A stretch of DNA of 64,000 bases from Dryocosmus kuriphilus (Eukaryota > Arthropoda > Insecta > Hymenoptera > Cynipidae): the NCBI GenBank assembly GCA_038277395.1, contig CM076196.1, positions 84,571,786 through 84,635,785 of the forward strand, given 5' to 3'. Below, piece after piece: positions 11,670 through 23,601 of the stretch. Made by a program: the position numbers and the translations under genes. Within the stretch, counting starts at the first letter, position 1, and every line of letters starts with the position of its first letter. The notes beneath the pieces are model-generated. The model had not been told where the DNA came from. It did not search any database and worked only from the letters and a program-made list of their open reading frames with translations.

Positions 11670-14600
11670 ATGTCTAGAATAAACGACAGTACCGGAAGTG
11701 GCAATACGTGTATCGTATGCTACAGAAATGTCAATATCTACAGCATTGGAATGTGCGAGCACCGGGTTTGCTATGAATGTAGCACTCGAATGAGGGTACT
11801 TTGCCAGCAGAATGAATGTCCAATTTGTCGTCAAGACCTTCCAAGAGTGGTCTTCACCCGAGAGCAAAAGCCATTTCGACATCTTAGAAAAGGTCAACTA
11901 GTGGACGAAAGATATAACATTTTCTTCGATAGTACTGACATTCAGGAGCGATTTACGATGTTGTTAACGCACACTTGTCCAATTTGTCCCGAGAAGCAGG
12001 TGTTCAGTAATTTCAATAGCCTGAAAGACCACATGAGGCGGAAACACGATTTATTTTATTGTGAACTCTGCGTCGATAATTTAAAAGTACGAATTACCGA
12101 AATATTTTTAATTTAGCTAAAGAAAGTCTTACTCAATTCAGGGCTCGGGCCTCTAAAACTACCCTATTATTTTTCTGCAGTAGGGCTACCAAGCTTTCTC
12201 AATATCAATTTTAACATGCTTTATTTTATTTGCAGATATTTTTCTCATGAGAGGCGTTGTTACACGAGACAAGAATTGAATCAGCACAATATAAAAGGCG
12301 ATTTGGACGACAAAAGCCACAAGGGTCACCCGCAGTGTAAATTCTGCGTGAAGCGATACATGGATAACGACGAGTTGTACCGTCATTTGCGAAGAGATCA
12401 CTTATACTGCCATTACTGCGACGCTGATGGTCTCCACCAATACTACAGTTCATACGACTACCTCAGAGATCACTTCCGCGCGGAGCATTACCTCTGCGAG
12501 GAAGGAGCCTGTGCCGAGGAAAAATTCACCAGCGTTTTTAGGACAAATATAGACCTTAAGGCTCATAAGGCTACGATCCATGGAAAACAAATGGGAAAAG
12601 CAGCCACGAAACAAGCGCGAACTCTCGAGCTTGAATTCACTTTAGCTCCAAGAGCTGACAGTCGGTACAGAAGAGGAATGGGGCCTCCTAGTTCCCGAAA
12701 CACCAGGGACTACAACCATGAGTGGAATTCTAGAGATCAGGAAGCTGGAGCCGTGGGAGGTGCGGGGTATTTTCCAGAGGAAGCGATGTACGTTCAACAA
12801 CCTTTGGTGGATGTTCAGAGCACCGAGCAATTTCCAACCCTTGGAAATTCAGCGCCTGTTATTCCAAATGTGGGGAAGACGAAAGGCCGAGGGAACGTGA
12901 CAATTCGCAGCACGTTGAGACAACCGCTGGAAATTTCTGACGAGAATTTTCCAGCCCTGGGACCAGAACCAACCAATAATGGAATCTCGAAAACTGTGAA
13001 CTTCAGCTTGTCTAGTTCCAATAAATCGGGTTCGAGCGGAATTCAACGCCAGCAAAGTTCAGCACCTACTAATGTTTCGATACATGTTAATCATAAGCCG
13101 AATGGTACTAATATCAGGATCAGGCCTGCACCGATGACGAGAGACAAGGAATTTCCGGCTCTGAGTCGAGATGAACCTTCTACGAGTAGTGCCAACGTTT
13201 CGCAGTGGACGAAAATTACTTGTATAAAACCGGCACAGACACAAAAGTCGAAGAAAGTCGCACCACCACCTCTTGCTCCCTCGCCACCGCCTATTAACTC
13301 TGGAGAGGACTTTCCTACTTTACTTAAATCATCCAAGTATAGCAAACAGTCGACGATTTCGATTGGACCTTCTTCCTCCTGGGAACCACCACCACTACCT
13401 CCGACACAGGTGAAGTTGAAGAATACTCTGAGTGTCCAATCAGCGGACGATTTATAATTTCCTGAAAACGCAAGTTTAACATTTAATTTTTAATGTTCAT
13501 AATTAAATTTATGTAATTCTTAATGAAGGAAAATAACACACTGGTGCATATTTTAATTGAGGGTTAGATTTTCAAATTGTGTACGTTCATAATTACGACA
13601 CTAAACTAAGTTCCTGAATTTAATACATTTTATTCATAATTTTAAACTTTTTGCAGGCCTCGGATACAAATTCCGCAAAAAGCACAAGCGACGCCACAAA
13701 GGGCAAAGCGAAGAAGAAAAAAGTTAAACAGAACTCCAATGGTAATATTTCAAGTAGTAACGATTTTTCAAGTTCAAAAACCAATCTAACTGATCAAAGT
13801 ACCAAGAAAGATGAGTCCAAAAAAGCGAATTTCGTTCAAGATAAAGTGAAAGGATCGCCTAAAAAGGATTCTTCAATTTCTTCCGGTTCTCAATCTGCGA
13901 AAAATGATAAAAATCTAAAAAACTCTACATCCGGGAATTCCCTAAACGCTCAAAAATCCGTATTACCGAAGAAGGAAGCGAGAAATAAACAACAGAAGAA
14001 AGTCGAACTGAACACCTCACGCTCGGAATCTTGTCTCGCAAATTCTAGAAACTTAGAATCCGAAAACAGGAGTTCAAATTCCAGCCAAAGAAAACGATCC
14101 GAATTCAAAATAGATAGCCTAAATTCAACGAATAATAACAGTTTTAACGATTCGGAAAATTTTCCGGCACTAGGAAGCAGCACGAGTAAGCCTCCAGGTT
14201 TTTCGAATCCGCCACCTGGATTTTCTTCGGCCGTTCCGCCTCCAGGTTTTTTCGTAAAGCTTAATAACGTACAAAGATTGCAGAATGATAATGGGTTGAC
14301 CTTCACCAACAGTTCGGGCGAGAGTTATTCCATTGTTCCAGATAACGATAAACAAAGTAAGTACTATGCTTACATTTCACCGCCTGATTTTCAAAAAAGG
14401 AACCACAGTCTTGTTGCGAAAGTTGGCGAAGTTTTGGGAGATCAAGAACCGATCGACGAGTTTCGGTACCTCAGTGGACTTTTTCGTAAAGGAATTTGCG
14501 ATGCAGAAGATTATTATAAACGTTGTCGTGCTGTTATGGGTACTTCCGCTTTCGAAAGCGTCTTCTCCGAACTTTTAGTCCTCTTGCCAGACATAGAAAA

Positions 14601-14787
14601 ACAGCAGGAGCTTTTTAAGGTACACAAAAAGGAGGTCAGTGGGCAGATAAAAAATTTAGAATTGTGTGCCACTTGCGGGCAGATTTTAAAAAACGCTGAT
14701 CTCCAGTCGCATTTGTCCAATCACACGTTTCCGGCCCTCGGCGAAACCGTCAATGATCATCCAAACAACACTTGGGCTCGGAAGTAA
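11670..14787 (+). CDS. ZNF598: E3 ubiquitin ligase ZNF598/Hel2 (ribosome-collision sensor)
   Basis: Three exons: 11670-12086, 12236-13409 and 13657-14787, with GT/AG introns in phase 0; about 906 residues, close to the family's usual length. An N-terminal C3HC4 RING has C14, C17, C29, H31, C34, C37, C50 and C53. Several C2H2 fingers follow in exons 1 and 2 (CKFCVKRYMDNDELYRHLRRDH and CHYCDADG... are typical of the family). The middle is low-complexity with repeated FPALG/FPTL motifs and Pro-rich runs, and exon 3 carries a Lys-rich stretch, GFSNPPPGF repeats and the conserved C-terminal region. Known role: in the cytoplasm it recognises collided ribosomes and ubiquitylates small-subunit proteins to start quality control. 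The ATG follows an A-rich context. Oddity: exon 2 opens with five T where four are needed, so the literal sequence shifts frame at the junction. Confidence 0.93.
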
Positions 14788-15740
14788 AATTGTATAAAGC
14801 GATCTGAATTATTTTTTTTAAACTCCCAACGCATTTTGAATCTCGTGCAATTCAAAATCTTGACAAAATCAATCACTAACTCGATTGTTTTTTTTTTTTT
14901 TTATCTTTCGTTCCTTAGAATTCTTTATTTTTGTTGCATTAAGAAGGCAAAAGAATTAGGTTTAGTCTTCAAATTTAGAATGAACATAATTGAATTACAA
15001 GGAGACAAATAGAAAACTGACGCAAGCATTTTGAATATGCGACGAGTCGGTCAACTTGAATCAGTGGCTGCGTAAAGTATGTATCATTTCAACAGAAACG
15101 TGTGCTGAATGTCAAAGTATATTTTGTCCAGCTGTTTTTGTATGTATATGACGAATGTTGGGATATAATTTAAACTCGAGTTTTTATACTCGCCAGTGTA
15201 ATGAAGGCTCATTATTGCGAGTAGTCTGAATTTTGTTGTATATATAATATTATTATTAACGGGAGGCTGTTCTCTCGAGATGAGCTTGCTTGAATTTCCT
15301 GCCAAGAATCAAATTCAACGCGGTTAAAACTGCAGATATTCGGGAAGATTTTGTGAATTACTTATACTAATTTTTTCTCAACTGTATGATATATATTTTA
15401 TATAACAGTCAATATTTGCAAATGATACAGCTCGTATCGAAGACGCGCAGGTACGTGTTATAAATAATAAAAAAAGTTTCCTCAGTACACCTTTTTAGTA
15501 ATCCATGCGTGCCTAGTGCGTTCAAGTGCGTGCATGTATATAAAGTCTATAAATAAATAGCGAATTCTGTTATATAATTTGTTAGTAGTTTGGATAGAGA
15601 GAGGCGAGATAATAAGTTACGAATGAAAGGCGGTAACGGAAAACGTTATGGAATGATTTACGATGGTGGATATCGTATACTTCCATCAGGTTTTGTACAA
15701 TAACGAAGTTATAAATAAAGTACAAGATTAATTTGTAAAA
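14788..15740 (+). other. probable ZNF598 3' UTR with poly(A) signals
   Basis: AT-rich sequence after the ZNF598 stop with no coding. AATAAA occurs at 15,714-15,719, with another AAATAAAT near 15,551; either could end the transcript. A dispersed repeat begins about 50 bases later, so the signal at 15,714 is the last before repeat DNA. Confidence 0.45.
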
Positions 15741-15763
15741 TGAGACTTTTATAACCTTTTTAC

Positions 15764-16400
15764 ATTTTCATCTCAATAAGAAAGGTATTAGTTTTATGTA
15801 AAAACTGACTTTCGCGGATTTCACGAAATCTCGATGTTTCGTGATCCGCTGAATCCGAAAAAACATGTTTCACGTTGTGTCCGTCTGTCGTTGTTGTCTG
15901 TTAGCACGATAACTTTCGAAGGACTAATCTGATTGGATTGCGCTTTGCCACACTTCTTTAAGGCGTAAAAAAAAAGAGTTCGTTAACCAACGGTTCTGGT
16001 TTTATCCATCATAAACTCAAATTTTCCGCCAAACTATGCAAGATACGATTAAAATGGTAATGAACAAAGTTGTTCACCTCAAAAAGATCTACAAATTTGC
16101 TTTCTATCACTTTTTTTTTTGTAAAGACGCATAGTTTTTGAGTTATTCATAAACTATGTTATTAAATATAAAGAAATCCACTTTTTTACAAAACTGTGCA
16201 AGATACGAGAAAATATTAAGAAGCAAAATAATTGTTCATATTGGAAAGACCTACAAATTTGCTTAAAACCATTTTCTGATCCAGCGCATAGTTTTTTCAT
16301 GAAACGTATAATAGATGTTTTAATCAAGAAAAACATTAGTATAAGTTATTGAAAATCTGCCCGCTACGCAGGCGCATTCTCATTACGTTTCTCGCGCTTG
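15764..16400 (+). repeat. dispersed foldback family C, copy 1
   Basis: Begins TTACATTTTCATCTCAATAA and ends at a small hairpin (AATCTGCCCGCTACGCAGGC, near 16,357) followed by ATTCTCAT. Inside are repeated units of roughly 150 bp, each with an AACTATGCAAGATACGA block, GTTGTTCACCTC and AAAGATCTACAAATTTG. The same family makes up most of 24,840-28,930. No ORF of note. Confidence 0.8.
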
Positions 16401-16469
16401 ACACTCGAGTAAAGTATATCAAAAACGTGAATGTTTTTACTTTTTACATAGTTTGGCTGAAAAATGCAA

Positions 16470-16800
16470 TTTTTATTATTACATTCTCATCTAAATGAGA
16501 AAGATATTAGTTTTATGTGAAAACTGACTTTAGCGGATTTCATGAAATCTCGACGTTTTCGACACCCCCTGAATCCGAAAAAACATGTTTTACTTTGGAG
16601 TCTGTCGCCGTCGTTGTAGTCTGTGAACACGATAACTTTCGAAGGACTAATCGGATTGGATTGCCCTTTGGCACACTTCTTTAAGGCTTGAAAAGAAAGG
16701 ACGAGTTCCTTGACCAGCGGCTATTGACCAACGGTTCTGGATTTATCCATTATAACTCCCTCCCGAAAAATCAAATTTCCCGCCCCCTACAAATTTGCTA
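16470..16800 (+). repeat. dispersed foldback family C, copy 2 (partial)
   Basis: Repeats the first 330 bp of copy 1: TACATTCTCATCTAAATGAG, the GAATCCGAAAAAACATGTTT block and CGATAACTTTCGAAGGACTAA. The repeated 150-bp units are missing and an inverted repeat (16,842-17,205) follows instead. Confidence 0.8.
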
Positions 16801-16841
16801 TCATTTGCTGATCTCGCCATTTGCTGTCCCGCCATTGGTGG

Positions 16842-17205
16842 CACGGGTAGGTATTCACTCGTGCGAAATTTCATTTTCCCTAAAACTCATTTTGCCGAAA
16901 AAATCACTAGATTACTAGACGCCTTCGAAACAATTGATAGATGGGTTTCTGCTTACCAATTTTGGATAGATCTGTAACTCAAATTGATTTTAGGTGGCGT
17001 TTCGTGAAAATTCTTTATTTTTCTTTATAAAACTCGAATTTTTTAAATGTAATTTTCCATTTGGAGTGATCATGGCAATATGCCATGAATTCACAAGCGG
17101 GATACCCTCTATCATTTATGTCTACATCGCCCGTAAATCTAGTGATTTTTTCGGCAAAATGAGTTTTAGGGAAAATGAAATTTCGGACAAGTGAATACCT
17201 ACTGA
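16842..17205. repeat. inverted repeat, arms about 70 bp
   Basis: Left arm 16,842-16,914 and right arm 17,135-17,205 pair over GGTAGGTATTCACTCGTGCG, CCCTAAAACTCATTTTGCCG and AAAAAATCACTAGATT, with few mismatches. The loop is about 220 bp and non-coding. Probably a MITE. Confidence 0.8.
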
Positions 17206-17944
17206 TACCAGAGATTAGTAGGGAGATTAGCAGACTAATGGAATAAGAGAATGTGAAAAACTTGCGCTGATAAATGCGTCCTCTTGGCGGATGCCCCTAA
17301 GAGTTACTTTAAAGGTGCACGTTGCGCGTCGGTAACTGATGAAAGTTGGAATTTTCAAAAATGATTTACCATCCTAGTTTCTACTCGAGCAGTTACCATT
17401 AGCACCAGATTAGAACAAACTGCATACTGCACGTTTATTTACTACCAGAATATTAAATATTTAATACTAAATTCATGTCTATAAGTTATAGTTGGTCTTC
17501 AATATTTATTATATATAATAATGATTACATCGAATATAGGCATTATCAATTTATATGCATGCACTGTACATTATTTATGAATTATATTATTTTTTTATTA
17601 AAATGGCATAATTAAAAAAGAGCGAAATCATAATCATAGAAAATAGTTTGAAATATTAATTTAATTTACATATCCAGCAAATACAGGTATTAAATTTTAT
17701 ATAATTATACTCTTTATTAATATTTTTTATTTTATAAAAAATTACACAATTCCTTTCAATTGAATATATACATTACAAGAATATTAATGATTTCATAAAC
17801 AAAGCAAGATATGAAACTAAAAGAAGAAAACATATTTGTAAATATTCTAAAGAAGAATTAATTTTTGTTTCTTGACTTTTCTAGTATTTCGCTTTGGTTT
17901 TGCGAAAACATAATGTTAAAACCTTATATTAGTATATAAAACGA
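17206..17944. other. AT-rich stretch, no feature seen
   Basis: No ORF, no repeat pair that I can match elsewhere in the window. Ends where the reverse-strand LINE 3' region begins. Confidence 0.4.
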
Positions 17945-18061
17945 TTTATTTTAGCCACTAGGGCCGAAAAATACACAGACAAAGTCTGCTACATCCAGGT
18001 TGCATATATACATTTTTACAAACTTAAATTACTTAAAACTTATTCTCCTTTCCTTACATTA

Positions 18062-18425
18062 TTTACAGTTCATAACCGCTTTATTCTCTTGACCAGCACT
18101 CCTTATTCTATCTCTACATTTTCTTATTCTAACTCACGCATCCTCTTAGTTTTTCTCTCTTTCTCTCTCGCTTTATCTCTAGCCCTTGCCTTTTGTCTTA
18201 TTTCTCTTTACGCTTGCCAACTCCTTCACTCCGCCTTACATTATTTTCCAGTTCATAAAACGCTTTCCTCTGTTGACCAATACGCATTATTGTATCTTTA
18301 CAATTTCTTATTTCTACCGCACGCATCATCTTAGTTTTTCGCTCTCTTTCTCTCTCGCTTTATCTCTAGATCTTGCCTTTTGTCCTTTTTATCTTTATGC
18401 TTTCAAACTCTACTCTCGATCTCTC
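18062..18425 (-). repeat. tandem duplication in the LINE 3' UTR
   Basis: Two consecutive units of about 185 bp (about 18,062-18,240 and 18,248-18,425) share AGTTCATAA, the TTCTTATT...CGCATC block, CTCTCGCTTTATCTCTAG and TTGCCTTTTGTC. They differ by scattered substitutions. Confidence 0.8.
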
Positions 18426-18465
18426 TTAACCAATTTGACATTTCCTTTTTCGAAAGATGCTTATT

Positions 18466-21400
18466 CTAACCCTTTCCTCCATTTCTCTCTTCTCTCTTAT
18501 CCTTCTTTTTCTTTTCCAATACCCTCAACCATTCCACCACCTCCACTGTACCCTTCTCATGCAGGATCTTACCCATTGTCATGCTTCCTTTTTCTATCTT
18601 CTCACACTCTTCCACCCAATGTTTTAAACTTCCTCTACCTCTCCCACATAAAATGCATTTTCTTTCCTCCTCTGTACACCAGTATTTGTTCCACTCTTCC
18701 ATATTACCACACCTTACCCTCGCTGTTATTTTTTGCGATCCTCTCCTTTCCCTTTTCTCTCCAAATATTTTGCCGTTCCCTCTATTTTTATCCATTTATA
18801 TTTCTCATTATATTTTGATTCTCTTATTTTATTTTCTATTACTTGCTTAAACACTTCCCTGTCTCTTTCTATCAATTCATGCTGCATCTCCATTCCCCTT
18901 CCATGCATTTCTTTGATCCATTCCTTTGACCATCCACACCTATTCAGGTACTTTTCTCTTTCTTTCATTCCACTATCTCCCCCTCCACCATGTTCTCTTT
19001 CTTTCAAGCATGCTTTCACAATAGTTCTATCATTGCTTTCCAACACTTTTTCTTCGTACCTGCAAGCTCTATTACCCGTTCTTATCTTTACTTTTTCTCT
19101 ATTTACCTCCTTTAGAACTATATACCATGGTGTCCACCTGTCCAATCCTATCGTCCATCTTATGTATTTTTCATGCAACTTTTCCACCTCCTCGTATTCT
19201 TTCCATCCCCATATTTCTACCCCATACATTAGCACACTCAAAACCAGAAGCTTCAAACATTCTCATTCTTCTTTTGTAGTCTTCTTTAAATAAATTTTCC
19301 CCTATTCCCCATACTTTCTTCATGACTACCTCTGCTCTTTTAACTCTCTCTTTTACGTGATATTTTACGTTCCCATTTTTTTAAAATAAAAATCCTAAGT
19401 ACGTGAACTCTTTGACTTCCTCAATACTTTCCCCCTTCCACTTCCAACTCTCTCTTCCCTTCTTCCTACTACCTTTTCTCCCAAAAACCAATACCTTCGA
19501 CTTTGCTACGTTTAAAACCAACTTCTTTACCTCTAAATACTTCTCTAGTCTTTTCATCATATTTGCCAGCACCTCTTCCTCCTTCGCTATTATCACTACA
19601 TCATCCGCGTAAGCTAAGGTCCAGAATCTGTTCCCTCCCACCACCAAACCTCCCTCTAACCCCTTCTTAAACTCTTCCTCCATGTCCGCAATGAGTATCG
19701 TAAAAAGAAGCGGGCTCAGTGGGCAACCCTGTCTTAGTCCTGTCTCCGTCCAGAATTCTTCTGAAGTTCTATTCCCCACCTTTACCCTATCTCTCGTTTC
19801 TTTATAAATTTCCCTCACCCTCTCTATCAAGCCTATGTTTATTCCTACCTTCCCCATTACTTCCCACAATATTTTCCTGTCTACCGATGGGAATGCTGCT
19901 TTCAAATCAACAAAAAAGGCACTTATTTTCCCTCCTTTTTTCTCCAGCTCCTTCTCCACCACGTGTTGCAATATGTAAATGTTATCTATAGTACTTCTAC
20001 CTTCTCTGAAACCTGCCTGGCTTTCTGGGAGTATTCTTTTCGCTTCTACTTCTTTTTTTAATCTCTCCGTTAAAACCATTGCATATATCTTGTAGGCTGT
20101 GTTTAATAATGTTATTCCCCTGTAGTTTTCTACTTTGCCTTTGTCACCTTTCTTAAGAATTGGCGTTATCCATCCCTCCCTCCATTCCCTAGGCAATCCT
20201 TCGCCTTTCCATACTCTATTCACTACTTCTTTTAGCTTCTTTCTGACTGATCCCCTCTACTGTATATCCATACCTCATTACCTAACCCGTCACTACCTCC
20301 TGCTTTTCCCTTCTTTAATCTTTTAATCTGCGCTTCTATCTCTTCATCTTTCAACTCCTCCTCCCCTTCTAGTTTACTTCTCTGCCAACTATCAGTCCTC
20401 TCTTCACTCATTCCTTGAAACATTTCTTTAAAATATTCCCCCCATTTATCCATGCTAATCTTATCCCCTATACTCCCTTTTTTCTTTCTCATTTTATTAA
20501 TGAACTTCCATGCCTCCCCTTCTGTTTTAATTTGCCTTAATTCTTCCTCCAATTCCTTTTTCTTGTTCTCCTCTTTCTGATTACATAAATCCCTGTACTC
20601 CTTCCTGGCTCTGATATAGTTTATCTTTTCACTTTTACCTCTCCTCCACCGTTTGTACTCTTTTTTTTACCTCTTTTTTCTTCTTTTTACAATCTCCGTC
20701 CCACCAAACTTTTGTCCAATTTTTATCATTCTCCGATCTGTTCCTAAAAATTTCTTTGTGACTCTAATCTTCTTGACCTTTTCTTTTAACTCCTCCCATA
20801 CTTCACTCAACACTGTCTTATCAAACTCTAAATGCTCTGCTCTTCCCATATATTCCTTCTTTGCTTCTTCCGTCCACACTTCTTTCTCGCCTAGCTCTCT
20901 CGCGTTCTTTCTTAATTCCTTCCTTATTCTACTTCTCAGATACACCCCTAGAGGGTGATGATCTGACTCTACTCTTTCTTCTACTTTCATTTGCCTTACC
21001 GCCTCCCACCCCTCTACATTAGTGACCACATAATCTATGACAGTATTTGATTTGCTTTTCACATATGTGAATTCCCCTTTCTCATCCCCTTTCTTGTTAC
21101 CATTAAGTATATACCACCTCTTGTCTTCTATCATCCTTATCAGCTGCTTCCCCTCGCTGTTTATTAGCTTGTCTTTCGAATCTCTTTCCCCCACGACTCC
21201 ATCCATGTACCTTTCGCCTTTTCTCCCTATTCTGGCATTAAAGTCCCCCCTATTATTAGTATTTCTTCTTCCTCCTCGTTGACACGCTTTTCTATGTTTA
21301 ACCTCACCTCTTTCATTCCTTTCCCATTGTACACTGTCATAATTCGATGCCATTTCCCATTTATTTTAACCTTCCTTTCCCGCACTTCGCTCTTAACTCC

Positions 21401-21673
21401 TTCTAGCACTTCCCTTTCTTCTAGATTGGTCCTTACTCCTGTTATAATTCCTACACTTGCTCTACCCTTACCCTTCTGTCTTGTGGCCCCTTGCAATTCC
21501 CATCTATAACCACTTGGCAATTTAGTTTTTATAGTTTCCCAGTCTTTCTCCTCTATCCAGGTTTCCGTTAGCCCTACAACGTCAAATTTTTCTATAAAAT
21601 TCCAAAACTCTGTATCCTTGTTTTTAATTCCCGCCACATTCCAAAAAATCAACTTAACCTCCTCCTCTTTCAC
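18466..21673 (-). pseudogene. LINE ORF2: AP endonuclease, reverse transcriptase, CCHC
   Basis: In its own sense: an endonuclease (LIFWNVAGIK, LTETWIE, GDFNARIG, SDHHPLG), a linker, a reverse transcriptase (GWITPILKKGDK, YRGITLLN, SQAGFREGRST, FVDLKAAFPSVDR, GLRQGCPLSPLLF, AYADDVVII, KSKVLVFG), a thumb region (TYLGF) and a C-terminal CILCG...HWVEEC zinc motif. Breaks: a one-base shift at a G run (21,245-21,250), in-frame TAA at 20,667-20,669, a shift at a G run (20,252-20,255), in-frame TAA at 19,381-19,383, a shift near 19,258, and a shift at an A run (18,729-18,734). Three of the four shifts are contractions of homopolymers. All catalytic motifs are present, so the copy is young or its apparent damage is partly technical. 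Confidence 0.9.
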
Positions 21674-21735
21674 CTGAATCTTTTCCTTGCTCCCTATATT
21701 TCTCCTACTCTTTCTTTCTCCTATTTCTTTCCCCC

Positions 21736-23119
21736 TTAAATTCCTCCCCGCAATTTTTCCCCTAAAAAACCACTCTCACTCTTCTCTAACCTTTCTCTAT
21801 CCTCATTCCACATGTACCACTCCCCCCCCACGCATACTTTTTGGTATCCTACCCTTACTGTCTTGCCTTTCTTCTTCTCTTCCTTTGCCCTCTCCCTTAT
21901 TTTCCGTTGAATCTCCCTTTCTTTATACGTTAGGTCATGATCAATATACACTTTTTTCGTACCTAGCTTATATTTATTTTTCATCACATCCTGCTTTGCT
22001 TCCCATGCCTTCATTTCAACTACTAACACTCCCTTCTCGGCCGAACCCTGTTTTCTGACTTTGTTTATGCTCCCACTTACTCCTAGATCTTTCTCCAATA
22101 ACTCTTGCACCGCTGCCATTTCCTTTCCTACCGCTGACTGTACGCCTACTATTATAAGATTATTTCTTCTTTCCAATTTTTCCCTTCTTTCTATCTCCCT
22201 CTCCACCCCATTCACTTTCCTTGCTATTCCTACCAAATTTTCCCCTTGTGCTGCTTCGATTTTTCTCTCTATCGTCTCTACCTTGGCTCTTAACTCTTCT
22301 TCTAATACCCTTTCATTCAAATTTTCTTGTTCCCTTCTGTTCTCTTCCCTCTCTATCCATCTCTTTTCTCCTTCTTTCACTTGCTTTTCCAGCGCCTTTA
22401 TTTTTTGCCTATCTACCTCTCTCGCTTCACACAGCTTTTTCATTTCCTTCTCCAGACTTCCTGCCCTTCCCTTCAGTCCTGCGATCTCCTTTTCCCATTT
22501 TTCTTCCCTTTCTTTCCACTCTCTCCTAAATATTCCTAAATCTTTATTTGTGCTTAGCGTCTGCTTCTCAATGCTCTCCATCCTCTTTTGTCCCTCTTTT
22601 ATCTGTTTCATTTCCCCACTCAAAGCTCTAATTTCCTTCATTATCATTTCCAGCGCCCCAACACCCACTTCCCTTTCTTCCTGCTTTTCCTTGTTTTGCC
22701 CCTCAACTGTGTTTGTCGCGCCTATTCCCCCTACCTGATCTCCACTCCCCCCCCGCCCCTTGGCTATTTCTATCTCTTTTTACCGGTGACCTTAACATCG
22801 TTGTTGTGGTTTTTTTACTCGGCGTTGTGTTAAAAAATTTGTCTAAACTTTCATTCAGATCCCTTTTTCTTTTACTTACCGCCGCTAACGCCTCCAAATC
22901 GTTCTCACTGTGCGTTCTGTCTCTCACCCCACTTACGATTCCCCACCCGAGTGTCTTTCCCGCCGGTCTGCCTCTCCCTCTTTCCCCTGCCTCTGTAATC
23001 TTATTTTCCTGCCTTGGTGTTATAGCTTCTGCTTTTGATTCCGCGTCGCTTACCGCGCCTTCCCTAGTGCCTTTGGCTTCACCCGAACCTTGAGTCGGTA
23101 TGCCAGTTACCTTCCCCAT
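21736..23119 (-). pseudogene. LINE ORF1 (coiled-coil nucleic-acid-binding protein), one frameshift
   Basis: The N-terminal part (23,119-22,703) is Gly/Arg/Lys-rich and disordered-looking. The C-terminal part (22,668-21,736 and upstream in that frame) has a long heptad-like coiled coil (EMKQIKEGQKRMESIEKQ to ERKIEAA) followed by RRNNLIIVGVQ and a KVYIDHDLTYKEREIQRKIR block that resemble the RNA-binding region of L1-type ORF1 proteins. The two frames meet at a run of eight C (22,747-22,754 on the plus strand), so a single homopolymer indel is the only break. Restoring the count would give a protein of about 460 residues. Confidence 0.8.
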
Positions 23120-23601
23120 TCACTTATCTTTGCCGCGTCGCCTCTAGATGGATCCACTATTCCGTCAAGCTGATTTACCGAAATCCTTTCTTTATCCCAC
23201 AGGAACTAACTAATATTATAAGTTAAACTTTACCCTACCTGTCTCTTTCCCATAAATTGTACGTACCCCCTTTCTTTTTTTTCCCTCCCTTTGCCCTTCA
23301 CTCTCCCTCCCAGCCCTCCAGCTCGTTAGTTTCTCTTCCTAACCTCACTTTCCTGCTTTTACCTATTTTGTCTTCTAAAATCACCTTTTCTTTAGTAAAT
23401 ATTATTTTAGCCAATTCCCTTACCTTTAATACACCTTTTCACACTTACTCCTCCTCACTTCTTGCACTTTCACCCTCCGCTTCACACTTTTCCTACATGC
23501 CATGCACCCACGCGTCCATACCGATCAAGCACATACATGCAACCCCCCACCTTATATTAGTATTTGCAACAATATTGCAAAAAGCGAGTTTCTTTTGCTA
23601 G

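Larger units (their letters stand above)
17945..23260 (-). mobile_element. non-LTR retrotransposon (LINE) with ORF1 and ORF2
   Basis: Reverse-strand element of about 5.3 kb. Order in its own sense: 5' UTR (from about 23,260), ORF1 (23,119-21,736), ORF2 with AP-type endonuclease, reverse transcriptase and a C-terminal CCHC motif (21,673-18,466), then a 3' UTR to about 17,945. The strand is strongly purine-rich, so the opposite strand reads as long Ser/Leu/Phe-rich false ORFs. Boundaries are estimates: I see no clear target duplication or poly(A) tail. The endonuclease-RT-CCHC order fits the I/Jockey/R1-like LINEs of insects; the clade was not resolved. Confidence 0.85.

Noticed and set aside
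18089..23601. Many long plus-strand ORFs rich in Ser, Leu and Phe
   Set aside because: They are the complement of the purine-rich LINE coding strand and show no domain.
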